Origin: Staphylococcus croceilyticus
Lineage (GTDB): Bacteria > Bacillota > Bacilli > Staphylococcales > Staphylococcaceae
Assembly (NCBI RefSeq): GCF_002902575.1
Contig: NZ_PPRD01000020.1
Span: forward strand, 1-48,812
Direction: 5' to 3'
Length of the DNA stretch: 48,812 nucleotides
The notes below the pieces were generated by a model that was not told where the DNA came from, searched no databases, and saw only the letters and a list, made by a program, of their open reading frames with translations. Position numbers and translations under genes: made by a program. Positions 40,313-48,809 of this stretch are shown here, in pieces (position 1 is the first letter of the stretch; each line of letters opens with the position of its first letter).

Positions 40313-40732
40313 ATGAAAGATCTTAAAGTAGTTTACGCATTAATTCAAAATGAAAATGGCGAGGTATTACTTGTTCATAATACAGATGACGATGGATGGT
40401 CATTACCAGGTGGTAAGGTAGAATATGGTGAAACACTAGTGGAAGCATTAGAACGTGAAGTGATGGAAGAAACTGGTTTGACTGCTAAAGTAGGTGATAT
40501 CGTTAGTATCAATGAAGGTAAATCAACTCGTATGGATGTACATACTTTATTTATTATGTTTAAAGTAACAGTGGATGAGTATAAAACAGAAATCCATATG
40601 AAAGATGAAATTGCAGAATTACGTTGGCTAACAGTTGAAGAAGCGGATGAGAAGTTAGTCTACTATCATCATAGTTTGAAGGAGTTCTTGTCTAATAAAG
40701 CGACGTATTATAACGAAGGCTACGTGGATTAA
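40313..40732 (+). CDS. NUDIX hydrolase
   Basis: A 139-residue hydrolase of nucleoside-diphosphate-linked compounds. The NUDIX box is complete: G(x5)E...REVMEETGL in GGKVEYGETL to REVMEETGL. Substrate unknown; small MutT-like members clean oxidised nucleotides, but that is family knowledge only. GAAAGGAAC upstream is a fair ribosome-binding site. Confidence 0.9.
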   Translation: MKDLKVVYALIQNENGEVLLVHNTDDDGWSLPGGKVEYGETLVEALEREVMEETGLTAKVGDIVSINEGKSTRMDVHTLFIMFKVTVDEYKTEIHMKDEIAELRWLTVEEADEKLVYYHHSLKEFLSNKATYYNEGYVD

Positions 40733-40758
40733 ACTTAGATAGTTTTTAGTTTAGAAAA

Positions 40759-40786
40759 AATCATTCTTCACTGGTGAAGAATGATT
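40759..40786. other. Perfect inverted repeat after the NUDIX gene
   Basis: AATCATTCTTCAC (40759-40771), TG, GTGAAGAATGATT (40774-40786): a 13-bp perfect stem. The plus strand has no T tract after it; the minus strand has TTTTTT, so on sequence alone it terminates in that direction. The rest of the 301-base gap to the next gene is AT-rich; TTGACT at 40973-40978 may be a -35, with a weak -10 near 40997. Confidence 0.65.
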
Positions 40787-41033
40787 GGCGTCAAAAGTTT
40801 ATAAATAGTTTCATAGTAATATGAAATCGCAAGGTTTCTCTAATGAGTGTCCTTTTATTTATAGTATAAAGATAACACCATTTAAACATCTTCACAATAC
40901 TCAGTTAATGTTTTTTATAAAATAAATTAATATTCACAGTTTTGTTTTTTTTAAGTTCGAAAATGTATTTATTTGACTTGGTTGTAGGGTAATTAGTTAA
41001 TAATTATGAATATACATATATGGGGGCGTTTAA

Positions 41034-41993
41034 ATGCTAGTATTAAATGAGCAAGATCAACAGCAATTGTTGAATATGGAAGAAGTCATTGAGGAAGTAG
41101 CGCAGTCGTTGCAAGCATTTTCAGAGGGAAAAACAGAAACACCATTACGCTATGTCTTACCATTCAATAATGAAAATAGATATTTAGTTATGCCAGCACT
41201 CTCAGATGAATTAAAAATAGTTGGCATCAAAACTGTAACATTTGCACCGGATAATCCTAAAAAAGGCAGAAAAACAATTACAGGATCTGTGTTATTAAGT
41301 GATTACGAAACTGGAGAAACGTTAGCGGTGTTAGATGGTAGCTACTTAACTAAAATTCGAACTGGTGCAATTTCAGGCGTAGCTACTAAATATTTAGCAC
41401 GTGAAGATGCGAAAATATTATGTGTGATTGGTGCAGGAGACCAAGCTGAGGGTTTAATTGCAGCAGTGATGGCAGTTAGAAACATAGAAACTGTGCACTT
41501 CTCAAGTCGAACTAAAGAAAATGCGGAACGTTTAGCTCAAAATGTAGAGAAAGAATATAACGTGTCTACAAAAGTATTTGATGAGGCAGACGATGCAATG
41601 GAAGAAGCGGATATCGTAGTGACAGCAACTAATTCAACAAAACCAGTATATTCGCATTCATTACATCCTGGCGTTCATCTGAATGCAGTCGGTTCGTTCA
41701 AACCAGAAATGCAAGAATTGCCATCTGAATCCATGTTAGTTGCTAATAAGATTGTAGTAGAATCTGTCGAAGCAGCCATGGAAGAAACGGGTGATTTAAA
41801 AGTACCTCAAGAAGAAGGTATTATCACACAAGAATCACTATATGGAGAACTTGGCGATATCGTAGCAGGTAAAATCCCTGGACGTGAAGATGATAAAGAA
41901 GTCACTTTATTTAAGTCAGTAGGCTTGGCAATTGTAGATATTGTAGTAGCGAATTATTTCTATAAAAAAGCAGTGGAAAATAGCGGAAAGTAA
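41034..41993 (+). CDS. Ornithine cyclodeaminase / alanine dehydrogenase family protein
   Basis: A 319-residue NAD(P)-binding protein of the mu-crystallin/OCD family. The dinucleotide loop is VIGAGDQAEG (131-140), and the SYLTKIRTGAISGVAT substrate-site stretch is at 103-118. Members include ornithine cyclodeaminase, archaeal-type alanine dehydrogenase, tauropine-related enzymes and SbnB; the sequence does not decide between them. GGGGG precedes the ATG. It is a single-gene unit with a shared bidirectional terminator. Confidence 0.85.
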   Translation: MLVLNEQDQQQLLNMEEVIEEVAQSLQAFSEGKTETPLRYVLPFNNENRYLVMPALSDELKIVGIKTVTFAPDNPKKGRKTITGSVLLSDYETGETLAVLDGSYLTKIRTGAISGVATKYLAREDAKILCVIGAGDQAEGLIAAVMAVRNIETVHFSSRTKENAERLAQNVEKEYNVSTKVFDEADDAMEEADIVVTATNSTKPVYSHSLHPGVHLNAVGSFKPEMQELPSESMLVANKIVVESVEAAMEETGDLKVPQEEGIITQESLYGELGDIVAGKIPGREDDKEVTLFKSVGLAIVDIVVANYFYKKAVENSGK

Positions 41994-42014
41994 TAAATAG
42001 AAATATATAAATAG

Positions 42015-42060
42015 AAAACCGTGTAGATGGCACTTAATTGTACCATTTACACGGTTTTAT
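42015..42060. terminator. Bidirectional terminator between the OCD-family gene and the 5'-nucleotidase
   Basis: AAAACCGTGTAGATGG (42015-42030) pairs with CCATTTACACGGTTTT (42043-42058) with one wobble. A and T runs flank both sides. Confidence 0.88.
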
Positions 42061-42076
42061 CATTATTGAAATAAGT

Positions 42077-44929
42077 TTATGCTGATTTTTTACGGTTACG
42101 TAAGTAAACTAAACCGGCACCTGTAATAACTAATACGATAGCAATGCCATGTTCTGCAATATCTCCATTTTTACCAGTGTTAGGCAATTGAGTAATAGGA
42201 GTGTGATGAGATGTCATAGGTGCGTTAGTTGCTGTATTCTCATTACTTTTAGCAATATTGCGTGACTCATGTGATTGAGTTGCATCTAATTGCTGTTTAT
42301 CGAATGCAGTTTTTCCTTCTTGAGAAGGTTGGTTTATCGATACTACGGTGTTAGATGATGTATCTGATTTCTCATTAGTATGTGTGACTTTATGGCACAC
42401 GCTTGTTGCGTCATTATGATTAGCTGCTTGATGATGCGTTTTAACTTCGTTTGTTTTAGCATCTTGTCCTTTTGTTTCTACTTGATCTGAAGTGTGATCT
42501 TGATGTTGCGTAGGGAAGGTGATGATGTTATCGCCTTCATGGTGGTTATGTTTACCACTTGCTACGTGTTCTTTTGTTGCTTCATTTTCAGAAGAAGAGT
42601 GGTTATCTGAACAGTGGTGTGCGTCTTGATCTTCATGGTGGGCCACTTCGCCGTTATGTTTAGGCGCATCCACGTTCGCTCCTCCATCAGTATTTCCAGG
42701 TTGAGGTGTGCCGTTAGCGTTATTGTGATTATCGCCAGTGTGAGCGCCTGTATTAGGCTGTTCATCACTTTCAGGCTGACCGTTAATAATACGTACAGGC
42801 TCTATCGTATCATATTTGCTTAAATCCGCTTCTTTAATATATTGTGCCACGACAGCATCTAGAGAAATGCCTTCTTCGCGTTGTCCGCCAAACATATCAT
42901 AGCCATCGCCTTGATTAGCTGTGAAATCATTTGTTGTGACATAATATGTGCGATTTGGATCTAAGTCTTCGTACGCACCTGTTTCTTTATTTAATACTTT
43001 AATCGCATTCACGCGATGTCCTGCTTTTTTGTTGATATCAAAGTATACGCGAATGGAGTCTGACACTTGTAAGAAGCCACCGTTTGGAGCTAATACCGTT
43101 TTGCCATCTTGCGTTTCTGTGTCTGAACCAAGACTATGTTCGAATGCTTTTTCCACATCTGAACCTTTAACTTGAATTTGTGAAATTAAGTTTCCGAACG
43201 GTAATACTGTAATAATGTCGTTTTCTGTTATTTTACCTTTTTCAATAGAAGCGCGAATTCCGCCACCATTTGTCACCGCGAAGTCTGGTTGGTGTGAGAA
43301 GTTCTTAGCGCCATATGCTTCCATTGCATCTGTAATTAAGTTGCCTAAATTGGTTTCTTGTGTACGCGCTTGAGCACGTTCTCCATTAAATGTCACGGTG
43401 TTATTAGGAATTACCACTGTAGACGTTTCTTTCAAGAATTCATCGTTGGCTTTCTTCGTTTGAGCTTCAATTTGAGGATCAGCTGTCACATCTTTAGCGT
43501 CCGCCACATTGATTAGTGAAGCATTAACGTTAGAAGCTTTTTTATTTTGAAAATTAAAATCAACACGGCCTACATTAGCTAGTGCCGTTCCAGTCTGAGC
43601 AAGGACATTGTTTGTACCGTAATGTTCACCATGTTCAATGACAGTGTGTGAATGTCCATCTAATACAAAAATTGGTTGTTTGAAAGCGCCATTTTTAGTT
43701 AATTGATCGATAAGATAATCGCCACGCCAAATAGACTTTGTCGATTTATCTACACCTAAATGCGATAAAATGACGAACACATCGACCTTATTTTTAATAT
43801 CTGTCATTGCTTGCGTCACACTAGGAAGCGGGTCTTTGAATTCGACTCCTTCTACCGCAGTAGGAGACGTCTTTGTCTTCGTTTCAGGTGTTGTCACACC
43901 TACAATTCCATAACGAATATTATTTTTATTGACGATAGTAGAAGGTTGGAACACTCGCTGTCCGTTTTTATAAATATTAGATGAAACCATTGGGAAGTTA
44001 ACTTGTTTCTGTAAACGCATTAATTGATCATAACCAAAGTCAAATTCGTGGTTTCCGATAGTCATCGCGTCGTAGCCCACGCCGTTCATCGATTTAGCCA
44101 TTTCTTTACCTTTAGATTTGTTAGAGACTGGTAACCCTTGAAAAGCATCGCCAGAATCAACGACTAAATCTGGATGATATTGTTCTTTGAGGCCTTTAAC
44201 TTTAGCCATACCAATTACTCTACCTTCATCTTCTACAAAACGGCCATGAATGTCATTAGTATGTAAAATTGTATGCTTTGCAGTATTAGTAGAAGTCTTA
44301 GGAGTTGGTGCAACTGCTTTTATTGATGGTTTAGCAGATTTTGATGATTTTGTTGCTTGAGTTGTGTCTTTGGGAGTCTCTGTTTTAACTTTTTGTGTTG
44401 TGTCTGCGGTAGTATTTGATGTTTCTGTAGTGTTGTTATTTTGTGGTTGTCGCACTGAATCTTGTGTAGTTTTTGAACTTTTGTTCTCTTGCGTAGAAGG
44501 TTGAGTTGCCACTTCTTGAGAAGGTGCTTCAGTAGATGTTTTTTCTTCAGTTTTTGAAGATGTTGCCACCTTATGAATTGTTGGCGAAGCAGTTTTGTTA
44601 ACTTCTTGAGAAGGTGTTTCTACCGATGCTTCATTTTTTGAAAAGGCAGAACCTTGAGATGAATCAGAGGGCTTCTCTGAAGTAGCCGGTTGTGTAGAAG
44701 GTGACGTCGCATCTTGATGTGATGCCGTATCTTGTTGTGATGATTTCACTTCTTGATGTGTGGTGGTTGTACCTTGTTGAGAAGGTGTTTGTACTGATGT
44801 AGTTGTTTCAGTACTAGCAGCATTATTAGACGAGTTAGTATCTTGTGTTTCGGCAGCGTAGGATGTACCAGATACTAAACCGAATGCTAAAAATAAAATA
44901 AGTATGAATGGAACGAGATACTGTTTCAT
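42077..44929 (-). CDS. adsA: LPXTG-anchored 5'-nucleotidase, AdsA-like
   Basis: A 950-residue wall protein. A signal peptide (1-25/26, SYAA), a Ser/Thr/Gln-rich stalk (about 27-215) with recurring PSQE-type blocks, a metallophosphatase domain with D226/H228 (NDIHG), D261 (SGDAFQG) and N293/H294 (GNHEFD), and a 5'-nucleotidase C-terminal domain (TNLGNLITDAM, NGGGIRASI, NDFTANQGDGYDMFGG). After it comes a histidine-rich region (about 730-860), then LPNTG (915-919), a hydrophobic segment and a RKK tail for sortase anchoring. S. aureus AdsA makes adenosine from AMP and deoxyadenosine from DNA breakdown, blunting phagocytes; the shared pattern extends across the catalytic core. AGGAGGC precedes the ATG. 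Confidence 0.9.
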   Translation of the reverse strand: MKQYLVPFILILFLAFGLVSGTSYAAETQDTNSSNNAASTETTTSVQTPSQQGTTTTHQEVKSSQQDTASHQDATSPSTQPATSEKPSDSSQGSAFSKNEASVETPSQEVNKTASPTIHKVATSSKTEEKTSTEAPSQEVATQPSTQENKSSKTTQDSVRQPQNNNTTETSNTTADTTQKVKTETPKDTTQATKSSKSAKPSIKAVAPTPKTSTNTAKHTILHTNDIHGRFVEDEGRVIGMAKVKGLKEQYHPDLVVDSGDAFQGLPVSNKSKGKEMAKSMNGVGYDAMTIGNHEFDFGYDQLMRLQKQVNFPMVSSNIYKNGQRVFQPSTIVNKNNIRYGIVGVTTPETKTKTSPTAVEGVEFKDPLPSVTQAMTDIKNKVDVFVILSHLGVDKSTKSIWRGDYLIDQLTKNGAFKQPIFVLDGHSHTVIEHGEHYGTNNVLAQTGTALANVGRVDFNFQNKKASNVNASLINVADAKDVTADPQIEAQTKKANDEFLKETSTVVIPNNTVTFNGERAQARTQETNLGNLITDAMEAYGAKNFSHQPDFAVTNGGGIRASIEKGKITENDIITVLPFGNLISQIQVKGSDVEKAFEHSLGSDTETQDGKTVLAPNGGFLQVSDSIRVYFDINKKAGHRVNAIKVLNKETGAYEDLDPNRTYYVTTNDFTANQGDGYDMFGGQREEGISLDAVVAQYIKEADLSKYDTIEPVRIINGQPESDEQPNTGAHTGDNHNNANGTPQPGNTDGGANVDAPKHNGEVAHHEDQDAHHCSDNHSSSENEATKEHVASGKHNHHEGDNIITFPTQHQDHTSDQVETKGQDAKTNEVKTHHQAANHNDATSVCHKVTHTNEKSDTSSNTVVSINQPSQEGKTAFDKQQLDATQSHESRNIAKSNENTATNAPMTSHHTPITQLPNTGKNGDIAEHGIAIVLVITGAGLVYLRNRKKSA

Positions 44930-45110
44930 ATTAGCCTCCTTTATGAATAAAATTTACATTTTCATCTTAGCATAAGGCGAGGGATATAAAGCTTTCTTGT
45001 GGGATTATTTACGTTAATTTTAAAAATAATTAATAAATATGGTGTTTTGGGTGCTAAGTATCTCTGACTTTTCAAAAAAAGAGAAAAGTAAAAAGGATGT
45101 ATTTTGTGAG

Positions 45111-45139
45111 TATACAAGAAAGCGCTTTTATACTATAAT
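45111..45139 (+). promoter_or_regulatory. tdh promoter with cre-like site
   Basis: TATACA (45111-45116), 17 bases, TATAAT (45134-45139). The spacer holds the palindrome AAAGCGCTTT (45119-45128) within AGAAAGCGCTTTTA, close to the CcpA-binding cre core GAAAGCGCTTTC. Placed between -35 and -10, CcpA binding should repress. The remaining 286-base gap to the upstream gene is AT-rich, without a clear promoter for the divergent adsA. Confidence 0.6.
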
Positions 45140-45215
45140 AAACATGTAATCAGGGACTATGTATTCTCTGGAAGGACAATTATACGTGTAGAACACACAA
45201 AGGGAGCTTTTATTT

Positions 45216-46172
45216 ATGGAAAGAATAGTTATTACAGGAGCGCTTGGTCAAATTGGGACTGAGTTGGTATTAAAATGTCGTGAAATTTATGGGAATGATA
45301 ATGTTTTAGCGACGGATATTAGAGAGCCTGAAGAGGGTTCAACGGTTGCTAATGGACCGTTTGAAATTTTAGACGTTACTGATCGCGATAAAATGATGCA
45401 AATCGTTGAGAACTTTAAAGCGGATACGTTAATGCATATGGCAGCGTTATTATCTGCGACTGCTGAAAAGAATCCTATTTTAGCATGGGATTTAAATATG
45501 GGCGGTTTAATGAATGCTTTAGAAACTGCTAGAAAATATGATTTACATTTCTTCACGCCAAGTTCTATTGGTGCGTTTGGTGATTCTACGCCTAAGAAGA
45601 ATACGCCACAAAATACGATTCAACAACCTACTACAATGTATGGTGTGAATAAGGTTGCTGGTGAGTTATTATGCCAATATTACTTCAAAAAATTCGGCGT
45701 GGATACGCGTAGTGTGAGATTCCCTGGTCTTATTTCTCATGTTAAAGAGCCAGGTGGCGGTACGACTGACTATGCGGTTGAGATTTACTTTGAAGCGGTT
45801 AGAAAAGGTCGTTATACAAGCTATATCGCGAAAGACACTTACATGGATATGATGTATATGGATGATGCGATTGATGCGATTATTAAATTGATGGAAGCGG
45901 ATGCTGACAAGCTTGAAACGCGTAATGGTTATAACTTAAGTGCGATGAGTTTCGAGCCTGAGGAAATTAAAGCTGCGATTCAAAAACATTATCCTGATTT
46001 CGTGTTAGATTATGAAGTGGACCCAGCACGTCAAGCGATTGCGGATAGCTGGCCTGATAATATTGATACTAGTTATTCTCGTAAAGAGTGGGGCTTTGAT
46101 CCTAAATATGATTTAGCTGGTATGACTGAATTAATGTTAAAAGCGATTGAAGAAAAAGAGAAAAATAAATAA
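45216..46172 (+). CDS. tdh: NAD-dependent epimerase-type L-threonine dehydrogenase
   Basis: A 318-residue extended SDR. The NAD motif is GALGQIG (8-14) and the catalytic pair is Y142/K146 in [10 protein letters not shown], with the DVTDRD and SVRFPGLIS segments of the SDR-type threonine dehydrogenases. It would convert threonine to 2-amino-3-ketobutyrate for Kbl. In S. aureus, as I remember, the two genes are neighbours; here they are split. GGGAG precedes the ATG. Confidence 0.85.
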   Translation: MERIVITGALGQIGTELVLKCREIYGNDNVLATDIREPEEGSTVANGPFEILDVTDRDKMMQIVENFKADTLMHMAALLSATAEKNPILAWDLNMGGLMNALETARKYDLHFFTPSSIGAFGDSTPKKNTPQNTIQQPTTMYGVNKVAGELLCQYYFKKFGVDTRSVRFPGLISHVKEPGGGTTDYAVEIYFEAVRKGRYTSYIAKDTYMDMMYMDDAIDAIIKLMEADADKLETRNGYNLSAMSFEPEEIKAAIQKHYPDFVLDYEVDPARQAIADSWPDNIDTSYSRKEWGFDPKYDLAGMTELMLKAIEEKEKNK

Positions 46173-46185
46173 GTTTGATGTATTG

Positions 46186-46219
46186 AACTAGCAGGGTCGT
46201 CGTGCCCTGCTAGTTTTTT
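46186..46219 (+). terminator. Terminator of tdh
   Basis: AACTAGCAGGG (46186-46196) with CCCTGCTAGTT (46205-46215) and a T6 tract. Confidence 0.93.
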
Positions 46220-46230
46220 GTGTGAAGGAG

Positions 46231-46358
46231 AGTTCTAAGATAGATTTCACTCTCTTTAGTTGCTCGATTTCCTGGGGTGCTGTCTCAGCCTGTAGTCTTC
46301 GACTAGCACTGCTCCCCTAGGAGTCTCGCAACTACGTTTCGCTATCTATCTTAGGACT
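46231..46358. repeat. 128-base imperfect palindrome (large hairpin element)
   Basis: AGTTCTAAGATAGAT (46231-46245) pairs with ATCTATCTTAGGACT (46344-46358) with one wobble. Inside, TAGTTGC (46257-46263) with GCAACTA (46328-46334), CCTGGGG (46271-46277) with CCCCTAGG (46313-46320) with a bulge, and competing inner stems (TAGTC/GACTA, GTGCT/AGCAC). It is much more GC-rich than its surroundings, and no U tract follows. It looks like a dispersed staphylococcal hairpin repeat or structured RNA. No gene is seen between 46173 and 46677. Confidence 0.75.
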
Positions 46359-46589
46359 TCTTATATAACTCTGTGTGCACATACTTTCTATATATATAGT
46401 ATCTCTATTATTTTAACTAATTTAATTAGTAATATTTACATAAATTTTATTAACAAAATTTAAGTATAATATCTTTAATAATTATTAATTTTCAATTTCA
46501 AAGAATAGTTTAGGAGCAATGAAGGATTTAAATTAATTGTTAATGTATGTTATTTTTGAAGAAAGGGTTTACAATAAGGATTTAGTTTG

Positions 46590-46635
46590 AATTTTTTGAA
46601 AATTTATTGAATAGAAAATATGAGATTGCTATAAT
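46590..46635 (+). promoter_or_regulatory. ilvE promoter with CodY box
   Basis: AATTTTTTGAAAATT (46590-46604) matches the CodY consensus AATTTTCWGAAAATT at 14 of 15 positions. Directly after it lies the promoter TTGAAT (46607-46612), 17 bases, TATAAT (46630-46635), with TGC before the -10 (extended). CodY bound here would repress when branched-chain amino acids are plentiful. Confidence 0.85.
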
Positions 46636-46677
46636 TTAAGTTACTATTAATCAGGAAAACAGTAGGAGGTTTTCATC

Positions 46678-47754
46678 ATGTCAGAAAAAGTTAAATTTGA
46701 ACAACGCGAGACACTTAAAGAAAAACCAGAAGGCAATTTGGGATTTGGTCAGTACTTCACAGATTATATGCTAAGTTTTGATTATGATGCAGAAAAAGGA
46801 TGGCATGATTTAAAAATCGTTCCTTATGCACCATTTGAAATTTCTCCAGCAGCACAAAGTCTTCACTATGGTCAAGCTGTATTCGAAGGATTAAAAGCCT
46901 ATAAACATAATGGCGAAGTTGTATTATTCCGTCCAGATCAAAACTTCAAACGTATCAACGATTCATTAGCTCGTTTAGAAATGCCTAAAGTAGATGAAGA
47001 ATTATTATTAGACGGATTAAAACAACTTGTTGATGTTGAACGTGATTGGGTACCTGAAGGTGAAGGTCAATCACTATATATCCGTCCATTCGTTTTTGCG
47101 ACTGAAGGTATCTTAGGTGTAAGAGCATCAAAACAATATAAATTATTAATCATCTTATCTCCATCAGGTGCATATTATGGTGGCGATACATTAAAATCAA
47201 CTAAAATCTATGTTGAAGACGAATATGTGCGTGCTGTACGTGGTGGTGTAGGTTTCGCTAAAGTAGCAGGTAACTATGCAGCAAGCTTATTAGCACAAAC
47301 TAACGCAAACCAATTAGGCTATGACCAAGTATTATGGTTAGACGGTGTTGAACGTAAATACGTTGAAGAAGTAGGTAGTATGAATATTTTCTTCGTTGAA
47401 AATGGAAAACTTGTTACACCAGCATTAAATGGTAGTATCTTACCAGGTATCACACGTAAATCAATTATTGAATTAGCTAAAGAACTTGGCTATGAAGTTG
47501 AAGAACGTAAAGTAGGCATCGATGAATTATTCGAAGCATACGATAAAGGTGAGTTAACAGAGGTATTCGGTTCAGGTACAGCAGCAGTTATTTCACCAGT
47601 AGGCGTATTAAAATATGAAGACCGTGAAATCGTAATTAACAATAATGAACCAGGTGAAATCACTAAAAAATTATATGACACTTACACAGGCATCCAAAGT
47701 GGTAAATTAGAAGACAAACACGGCTGGAGAGTCGTAGTACCAGAATATAAATAA
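46678..47754 (+). CDS. ilvE: Branched-chain amino acid aminotransferase
   Basis: A 358-residue fold IV transaminase that interconverts branched-chain amino acids and their keto acids. The PLP lysine is K195 in [34 protein letters not shown] and [11 protein letters not shown] are family signatures. AGGAGG precedes the ATG. A CodY box upstream fits its role in branched-chain amino acid supply. Confidence 0.96.
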   Translation: MSEKVKFEQRETLKEKPEGNLGFGQYFTDYMLSFDYDAEKGWHDLKIVPYAPFEISPAAQSLHYGQAVFEGLKAYKHNGEVVLFRPDQNFKRINDSLARLEMPKVDEELLLDGLKQLVDVERDWVPEGEGQSLYIRPFVFATEGILGVRASKQYKLLIILSPSGAYYGGDTLKSTKIYVEDEYVRAVRGGVGFAKVAGNYAASLLAQTNANQLGYDQVLWLDGVERKYVEEVGSMNIFFVENGKLVTPALNGSILPGITRKSIIELAKELGYEVEERKVGIDELFEAYDKGELTEVFGSGTAAVISPVGVLKYEDREIVINNNEPGEITKKLYDTYTGIQSGKLEDKHGWRVVVPEYK

Positions 47755-47768
47755 TAGAGAATTTATTG

Positions 47769-47808
47769 AGCTAGAAACGCTAGAATAAAGCAGTTTCTAG
47801 CTTTTTTG
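47769..47808 (+). terminator. Terminator of ilvE
   Basis: AGCTAGAAAC (47769-47778) with GTTTCTAGCT (47793-47802), then T6. Confidence 0.92.
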
Positions 47809-48107
47809 TTTTATTTGAGGAATGATGAATGGATACGATTTTGAATACTACTTTTATAAAAATAATTAATTATTATTTGATAAAAACTTAAAAACTACTT
47901 TTAAAAAAAGAGTAGGTGAAAATTAGTAAAAAAAATAAAATCATATTAGCAATAGTTTATTAAGAATAAATAAGTTTTCAATAATATAGACAAATAAATA
48001 TATAAACTAAATGATATAATATCAATGAATAGAGAACTCTAATTAAAATGCTTCTTTTAGATAATATATATAATTAAAAGTTTGTAAAATAATTAAAGGT
48101 GAGTAAA
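47809..48107. other. Very AT-rich spacer before the last gene
   Basis: About 300 bases with hardly any G or C. TATAAT at 48015-48020 could be a -10 for the following gene, but no matching -35 is visible. Nothing else is recognised. Its base composition changes abruptly after the ilvE terminator, marking the edge of the conserved core. Confidence 0.5.
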
Positions 48108-48809
48108 ATGGACAATTATATCTTGAAACTAGGATTAGGTCTTTGGAAATCTTTATTACTATTATTAATAATTTATCTTGTAAAAGAAATAGTAAGATTA
48201 ATAGTTGAAAACGAAATAAATAAAAGAAAAAATAAAGAAGAAATTCAATATAAATACGCGGAAAAATTACTAGACAAAAAAGTGCCGGTCTATATTGAAC
48301 ATTATTCTTTTTTGAAGCAATCAATAGGAATTTATAAACATATAGTTGAAAATTATAATGATTTTAATAATTGGAATGATAAAGTATATGATAATCTAAA
48401 AAATAATAAGATATATGATTTTAAAGATTCAGATAAGGCATATCGAGAAAGTGTAGGTTACAGAACTTGTGAAAATTTAAGCCATTATATTAGTGTAGCA
48501 GAAGACTTTAAAATAAAATCCATGAATAAATTAAGTCTTAATCAGTTATTTATTAATGATCGTTTAATTGAAAAATCTAATAAAATTAATAATTTAATAG
48601 ATAAAGAGCTAACGAATTTAATTAAAATAAGAGATACACTTGAAGAGCAATACGAATTAACTAATGAAGAATTTTTAGAACTATTTAATAAGGAAATGAC
48701 TGCAATAAATAGTGAAATATTTATCAAAGAAATAGAACGTTACTTGGAAAAAGTTAAAAGCGAATTCTATATAGAGTATAATGTTGAAAAACAAAAAGAC
48801 TATATATAA
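48108..48809 (+). CDS. Hypothetical membrane-anchored protein with coiled-coil-like body
   Basis: A 233-residue protein I do not recognise. One N-terminal hydrophobic segment (about residues 9-33, WKSLLLLLIIYLVKEIVRLI) is followed by a KRK-rich stretch, suggesting a membrane anchor with a cytoplasmic body. The rest is highly charged (Lys, Glu, Asn, Ile) and helical, with heptad-like leucine/isoleucine spacing near residues 145-225. No catalytic motif is visible. AAAGGTGAG precedes the ATG. The codon use is far more AT-rich than neighbouring genes, suggesting acquisition by transfer. The stop lies 3 bases before the window end. Confidence 0.7.
   Translation: MDNYILKLGLGLWKSLLLLLIIYLVKEIVRLIVENEINKRKNKEEIQYKYAEKLLDKKVPVYIEHYSFLKQSIGIYKHIVENYNDFNNWNDKVYDNLKNNKIYDFKDSDKAYRESVGYRTCENLSHYISVAEDFKIKSMNKLSLNQLFINDRLIEKSNKINNLIDKELTNLIKIRDTLEEQYELTNEEFLELFNKEMTAINSEIFIKEIERYLEKVKSEFYIEYNVEKQKDYI

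Noticed and set aside
42562..42823. Frames on both strands in the His-rich part of the 5'-nucleotidase gene
   Set aside because: They arise from skewed codon composition (CAT/GAT) in the stalk; no ribosome-binding sites, and the main frame has all the known motifs.
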